Assembly (NCBI GenBank): GCA_964558445.1
Contig: CAZLEA010000058.1
Location: forward strand, 1-9,545
Length of the DNA: 9,545 bases
From: CAYXVJ01 sp964558445
Lineage (GTDB): Bacteria > Bacillota > Clostridia > Saccharofermentanales > Fastidiosipilaceae
Reading direction: 5' to 3'
Shown here: in pieces, positions 6,348-9,545 of the stretch
Position numbering within the stretch: the first letter of the stretch is position 1
Layout of the letters: each line of letters starts with the position of its first letter
Program-made: the position numbers and the translations under genes
The notes under the pieces: model-generated
Told to the model about the DNA's origin: nothing
The model's input: only the letters and a program-made list of their open reading frames with translations
Database searches by the model: none

Positions 6348-8057
6348 TTACTTCATCGAGACGTTTCTGTACACGCGGTTGATACCGACGGAGTGGTACT
6401 CGATCCCGCTGACCGAAGGATTGATCATCTGAGCCATACCGCTCTGGTAGACAGGAGCGAGGGCTGCATCGTTTAGGAGAATCGCTTCCGCATCATAGAG
6501 CGCATCCCAACGCGCTGCGGGATCGAGGGCCAATTCGCCAGTCTTGGCATCGCTGACGATGCTGTCGTATTCGCTGTTGGACCACGAACCGTCATTGTAG
6601 GCACCGCCTGTGATGAAGAGGTCGAGGTAGGTCATCGGATCGGCGTAGTCAGGGCCCCAACGGGTGAGTGCTACTTCGTAGTCGCCTGCGCGCATCTGAT
6701 CCAGACGGTTCTTCTTGGGCAACTGAGTGATGTTGATCGTCACGCCCTCGAGATTGCTCTCGATCTGCGACTTCAGGACCTGCGAGACGTTGATCGCGCT
6801 CTCCGTATCTTCTACCAGCATGGTAAACGTGAAGCTGTCTTGGCCAAGCTCGCTCTTGGCGGTTGCCAGAGCTTCAGCTGCCGCTTCGGGGTCATAGGTC
6901 AGGTAGGTGGGTCCGTCTTCACGGAAGTCCTTACCGTTCGGGCCGGTAGCGAGGCCTTGTGGGACGAAGAAGTCGGCGGGTGTGGAGCCGTCCTTCAAGA
7001 CAGTGTTCGCGATCGTCTCCTTGTTATAGGAGCGGGCGATAGCGGTCCTGAGTGCCGTGTTCTCGAGGCCGTCGACCAGGGTGTTCATGGAGATGTACCA
7101 GAGGTAGCCGCCTTCGATGGTGACAAACGCGGGGTCATCCTTGAAGAGGTCGACTTGCTCACCGGCCAGGGCGACGACATCCAGGTCACCGTTCTGGAAC
7201 GAGAGCATCGCCTGCTGGCTATCCTTGATAACCTGGAACTTCAGGCCATCGATTGAAACTTCGCTTGCTGCGTAGTAATCGGGGTTCTTCACGAGATCGA
7301 TCGTGGTCGTGGCGGGCTCATAAGACGTGACCTTGAACGGGCCGTTGGCGATCAATGTCGCGGCAGAGGTGCCGAAGTTCTCGCCTTGTGCCTCATGGAA
7401 CGCTTGGTTCATCGGCAAGAAGGCGGGGAAGGTCATCAGGCTCTCGAAGTACGAGACCGGATGATCCAGGCTTACGACCAGCGTATGATCGTCCGTCGCT
7501 TCGACGCCGAGGCTGTCGAGCTCTGCTTCGCCTGCCATGATGGCATCCGCGTTCGCTACACCTGCGATACCGACGATGAAGCCGTACTGAGCCGCTTCTT
7601 CGGGATCGACGAGGCGCTTCCAGGCATAAACGAAGTCGTGTGCGGTCACGGGATCGCCGTTCGACCACTTCGCGTCATCGCGGAGTGTAAAGGTACGGGT
7701 CAAGCCGTCTTCGGAGACTTCCTGATCGGTTGCAATCGCGGAGATCGCAACACCTGCTTCATCCAGGCGATACAGACCCTCGATCGTTGCGGCGATGACC
7801 TCAAACGAGGTACCGTCTGTTGCAACTTGCGCATCCATCGATGCGACCTCGACGTCGACTTGGACATGTAAAACCTTGTCACCGGTGGACTCACTGCCAC
7901 CGCTATCTTCTGACGATCCGGCGGCTTCCGAACTCGATCCGGAACCCTCGCTCTTGCTCGGATTGCTCGTGTCTCCACCGCTTGGGGTGCTGCAGGCTGC
8001 CAGGGTAAACGCCAGGCCGAGCGCTGTCATACGGGCCAGTGCCCTCTTCATCTTCAT
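6348..8057 (-). CDS. oppA: Oligopeptide-binding lipoprotein OppA
   Basis: This 569-residue extracellular peptide receptor is anchored by lipid and feeds OppBC. The N-terminus MKMKRALAR plus a hydrophobic stretch ends in a lipobox LAAC, with Cys22 as the lipidated residue. A Ser/Gly/Glu-rich linker (about 23-60) tethers the folded domain, a SBP_bac_5 protein. Landmarks are FTLRDDAKWSNGDPVTAHDF (123-142), NGPFKVTSYEP (238-248), FQNGDLDVVAL (287-297), TALRTAIARS (334-343), and RWGPDYADPMTYLDLF (466-481), the acidic-aromatic motif of oligopeptide binders. The first ATG has AGGAGG at 8065-8070 with 7-nt spacing; the ATG two codons later is less well placed. A sigma-A-type promoter lies about 40 bases upstream of it. 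Whether it carries nutritional or signalling peptides cannot be told from the sequence. Confidence 0.95.
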   Translation of the reverse strand: MKMKRALARMTALGLAFTLAACSTPSGGDTSNPSKSEGSGSSSEAAGSSEDSGGSESTGDKVLHVQVDVEVASMDAQVATDGTSFEVIAATIEGLYRLDEAGVAISAIATDQEVSEDGLTRTFTLRDDAKWSNGDPVTAHDFVYAWKRLVDPEEAAQYGFIVGIAGVANADAIMAGEAELDSLGVEATDDHTLVVSLDHPVSYFESLMTFPAFLPMNQAFHEAQGENFGTSAATLIANGPFKVTSYEPATTTIDLVKNPDYYAASEVSIDGLKFQVIKDSQQAMLSFQNGDLDVVALAGEQVDLFKDDPAFVTIEGGYLWYISMNTLVDGLENTALRTAIARSYNKETIANTVLKDGSTPADFFVPQGLATGPNGKDFREDGPTYLTYDPEAAAEALATAKSELGQDSFTFTMLVEDTESAINVSQVLKSQIESNLEGVTINITQLPKKNRLDQMRAGDYEVALTRWGPDYADPMTYLDLFITGGAYNDGSWSNSEYDSIVSDAKTGELALDPAARWDALYDAEAILLNDAALAPVYQSGMAQMINPSVSGIEYHSVGINRVYRNVSMK

Positions 8058-8104
8058 AGAACTTCCTCCTAATGGTTTACATCGTAGTGGGCTGATGATG
8101 CATT

Positions 8105-8133
8105 ATTAAACTCCCGTTATCCAATAACGTCAA
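8105..8133 (-). promoter_or_regulatory. Sigma-A-type promoter for the opp operon
   Basis: On the minus strand a -35 box TTGACG (8128-8133) and a -10 box TTTAAT (8105-8110) each match consensus at five of six positions and are separated by the ideal 17 bases. Transcription would start near 8098, giving a leader of about 40 bases before oppA. This is the best promoter in the window. Confidence 0.75.
8115..8129. promoter_or_regulatory. Palindromic operator candidate inside the oppA promoter
   Basis: CGTTAT and ATAACG form a perfect 6-base inverted repeat around CCA. The site fills most of the spacer and overlaps two bases of the -35 box, so a bound protein would block RNA polymerase. It does not match CodY or CcpA consensus sites that I know. 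The repression role is inferred. Confidence 0.5.
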
Positions 8134-8152
8134 GCTCGAACACGCCAATTTC

Positions 8153-8178
8153 TGCAAGTTTGATAGTTTGCACTTGCA
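8153..8178. repeat. Inverted repeat upstream of the oppA -35 box
   Basis: TGCAAGT and ACTTGCA are perfect 7-base complements 12 bases apart, with a small direct repeat AGTTTG inside. The centre lies about 68 bases before the predicted start of oppA transcription, where activators often bind. Activator function is inferred from position. Confidence 0.45.
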
Positions 8179-8198
8179 TTTTTGACTCCATACGGCGA

Positions 8199-8227
8199 AT
8201 TATCATGATTTTACACCCATATTTGAA
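8199..8227 (-). promoter_or_regulatory. Tentative second promoter for oppA
   Basis: TTCAAA (8222-8227) and GATAAT (8199-8204) stand 17 bases apart on the minus strand and match consensus at four and five positions. It would give a leader of about 135 bases containing the TGCAAGT repeat. It is weaker than the promoter closer to oppA. Confidence 0.3.
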
Positions 8228-8247
8228 GCCAAATTAAGTTTATGGGT
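8215..8247. repeat. Inverted repeat ACCCATA / TATGGGT
   Basis: Perfect 7-base arms are separated by 19 bases. A smaller hairpin, ATTTG-AAGC-CAAAT (8221-8234), is nested within and shares one base with the left arm. It overlaps the tentative second oppA promoter. No function is recognised. Confidence 0.35.
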
Positions 8248-8301
8248 TCATTTAGCGGATGTTAGCAACGCATGAATATGCATCGAGTCAACATCTGTCC
8301 C

Positions 8302-8355
8302 GGATTACATATGTAGGAACAATTCTTAACAAGTAATCCAAGCAGAAATAATCCA
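8302..8355. repeat. GGATTAC inverted repeat with a second TAATCCA copy
   Basis: GGATTAC (8302-8308) and GTAATCC (8333-8339) form a perfect 7-base inverted repeat, and TAATCCA occurs twice in direct orientation 15 bases apart (8334-8340 and 8349-8355). Three related words close together suggest a regulator bound as two or more subunits, but the sequence does not identify it. It lies about 80 to 135 bases before the MATE start. Confidence 0.4.
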
Positions 8356-8377
8356 CGAAATAGTGAACTTAGCCTGT

Positions 8378-8391
8378 ACTCTTTTTAGAGT
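8378..8391 (+). repeat. Short hairpin before the MATE gene
   Basis: ACTCT and AGAGT pair around TTTT, about 45 bases before the MATE start. The stem has only five pairs, so it may be chance, a weak mRNA leader hairpin or part of an operator. Confidence 0.3.
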
Positions 8392-8436
8392 CTAGATGAT
8401 AAGATGAGATCAAAATATTAGGGGGAGGCAAACCGT

Positions 8437-9545
8437 ATGTCGAAGAAGCGCTCGGAGTGGGTCTCTTATTTCCGTCTGATTCTACCCTTGCTCATACCGG
8501 TGCTCATCGAGCAGTACTTCATCAGTGCGGTCAGCGGCGTGAATACGATCATGATCTCGCGCCTGGGCTCTGAGGAGATCTCGGCGATCGGTAGCGTCGG
8601 TGCCGTCCTCAACATGATCGCAGCCCTCTTCATCTCCCTGTCGGTCGGCGGCACGATACTCGCAGCCCAGTACCTCGGCAGAGGTCAGCGACAGCGTCTG
8701 AATCAAGTGGCAGGACTGGGACTTGCGATCAGCTTCATCTTGGCTGTCCTCGTCTCACTACTGATCTTCATCTTCCGTAAGACGATTATCTATCGCCTCT
8801 TCGGCGACGGCGATCCGCAGGTGCTCGCTCACTCACTGGACTACTTCTCGCTGGTCCTCTTCTATTATGTACCTTATGCAATTAATACGATGGCCTTCGG
8901 CGTGCTTCGCGGTGCGGGCGATGTGCGTACCCCGATGAAGATCTCGATTCTGATGAATCTGGTCAATATGGCGGCGAACTATCTCCTCGTCTACGGCCTT
9001 CGTATCCCGCTTGGCAGTAGCTCCATCGGTTGGGACGGCATGGGCGTTCGCGGTTCGGCCCTCGCCCTACTCATCGCTCAGGTCTGCGGCATGGTCATCG
9101 TGCTCGCCGTCTTGTTTCGCGGCAGTCGTGCCGTACGACTCAATCTGCGCACGGATTTCCGCTTCGATAAGCGCATCGTCTCCGGCATCTTCCGTATCGG
9201 GCTACCGTCCGGCGTGGAGCAGATCATCTTGAACTTCGGCTTCCTGATTATCCAGACCTATATCGTGACTCTGCCTACGGCCGAGATTGCCGCGCACAGC
9301 ATCGTGAACTCCGTCGTCTTCTTGATCAACGCACCGGCACTCGCCATCGCGACCATCACGTCTACCCTGATCGGCCAATCGGTCGGCGAGGGCGAATTGG
9401 AGCGTACCAAGACCGACATCGCCCATCTACAAGCCTTTGTCGCGATCAGTCATGTGGCCTCGTGGTTGATCTTCATCCCGGGTGCCCGCTTCTTCGTGGG
9501 TCTCTACTCTCAAGATCAAGCAGCCATCGCCGCTGCCATCCCGAT
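8437..9545 (+). CDS. MATE family efflux transporter, N-terminal 369 residues
   Basis: This membrane exporter uses an ion gradient to expel cationic drugs or metabolites; the right edge cuts it before the stop, at 369 of an expected roughly 450 residues. The first lobe has GVNTIMISRLGSEEISAIG (34-52), GGTILAAQYLGRG (71-83) and the hallmark AFGVLRGAGDVRTPM (153-167). The second lobe repeats the pattern with GLPSGVEQIILNFG (255-268) and STLIGQSVGEGELERT (309-324). About nine or ten hydrophobic helices are visible. ATG at 8437 follows GGGGGAGG by eight bases, and no better start is seen. It is divergent from opp and shares the intergenic region with it, so common regulation is possible. The ion (sodium or proton) and substrates cannot be read from the sequence. 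Confidence 0.92.
   Translation, partial: MSKKRSEWVSYFRLILPLLIPVLIEQYFISAVSGVNTIMISRLGSEEISAIGSVGAVLNMIAALFISLSVGGTILAAQYLGRGQRQRLNQVAGLGLAISFILAVLVSLLIFIFRKTIIYRLFGDGDPQVLAHSLDYFSLVLFYYVPYAINTMAFGVLRGAGDVRTPMKISILMNLVNMAANYLLVYGLRIPLGSSSIGWDGMGVRGSALALLIAQVCGMVIVLAVLFRGSRAVRLNLRTDFRFDKRIVSGIFRIGLPSGVEQIILNFGFLIIQTYIVTLPTAEIAAHSIVNSVVFLINAPALAIATITSTLIGQSVGEGELERTKTDIAHLQAFVAISHVASWLIFIPGARFFVGLYSQDQAAIAAAIP

Larger units (their letters stand above)
8058..8436. other. Divergent intergenic region between oppA and the MATE gene
   Basis: These 379 bases are more AT-rich than the flanking genes and carry no plausible gene. They hold the oppA promoter, its operator candidate and four further inverted repeats, each listed separately. 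No riboswitch or T-box core (such as the T-box GGTGG element) is recognised. For the MATE gene I see only a strong ribosome binding site, GGGGGAGG at 8421-8428, and weak promoter candidates such as AATAAT at 8347-8352. Confidence 0.7.

Noticed and set aside
8072..8086. TGTAAAC in the oppA leader as a CcpA (cre) site
   Set aside because: Only one half matches; the central CG and the second half are missing.
8199..8213. AATTATCATGATTTT as a CodY box
   Set aside because: About five mismatches to the 15-base consensus, and the symmetry is limited to the central eight bases.
8466..9426. Minus- and plus-strand frames of 60-75 codons inside the MATE gene
   Set aside because: The MATE frame is continuous with clear family motifs; these are overlaps without start signals.

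Overview
The window holds eight protein genes from what looks like a low-to-moderate GC Gram-positive (Bacillota) chromosome. The signs are strong AAGGAGG-type ribosome binding sites before most genes, a lipoprotein-type peptide-binding protein, Opp proteins of the Gram-positive subfamily, and a YhaO/YhaN nuclease pair. No rRNA or other taxonomic marker is present, so I do not name a genus. I recognise no tRNA, rRNA, CRISPR array, insertion sequence or phage gene.

Layout, left to right: (a) 1-2040, minus strand: a YhaO-type metallophosphoesterase and, after a 4-base overlap, the N-terminal 273 residues of a YhaN-type AAA ATPase that runs off the left edge. (b) 2041-2178: a structured spacer that is the leader of yhaO, with a 28-bp near-palindrome, a hairpin presenting the Shine-Dalgarno sequence, an alternative pairing partner and a run of G tracts. 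(c) 2179-8057, minus strand: a complete oligopeptide ABC importer in the order oppA-oppB-oppC-oppD-oppF, with the four downstream genes overlapping or nearly touching and an intercistronic hairpin after oppA. (d) 8058-8436: a divergent intergenic region rich in inverted repeats, with a good sigma-A-type promoter for oppA whose spacer contains a palindromic operator candidate. (e) 8437-9545, plus strand: a MATE-family efflux transporter cut by the right edge.

How they work together: OppA is a lipid-anchored peptide receptor, OppB and OppC form the membrane channel, and OppD and OppF are the two ATPases. The operon imports peptides as nutrients or signals. The YhaO/YhaN pair resembles the SbcD/SbcC-Mre11/Rad50 architecture and probably acts on DNA ends. 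I see no convincing terminator between oppF and yhaO, so opp transcripts may read through into it. The divergent MATE protein exports small cationic or drug-like compounds. All the genes belong to known families and I found no convincing new multi-gene system. The most unusual sequence lies in the two non-coding regions, above all the yhaO leader.
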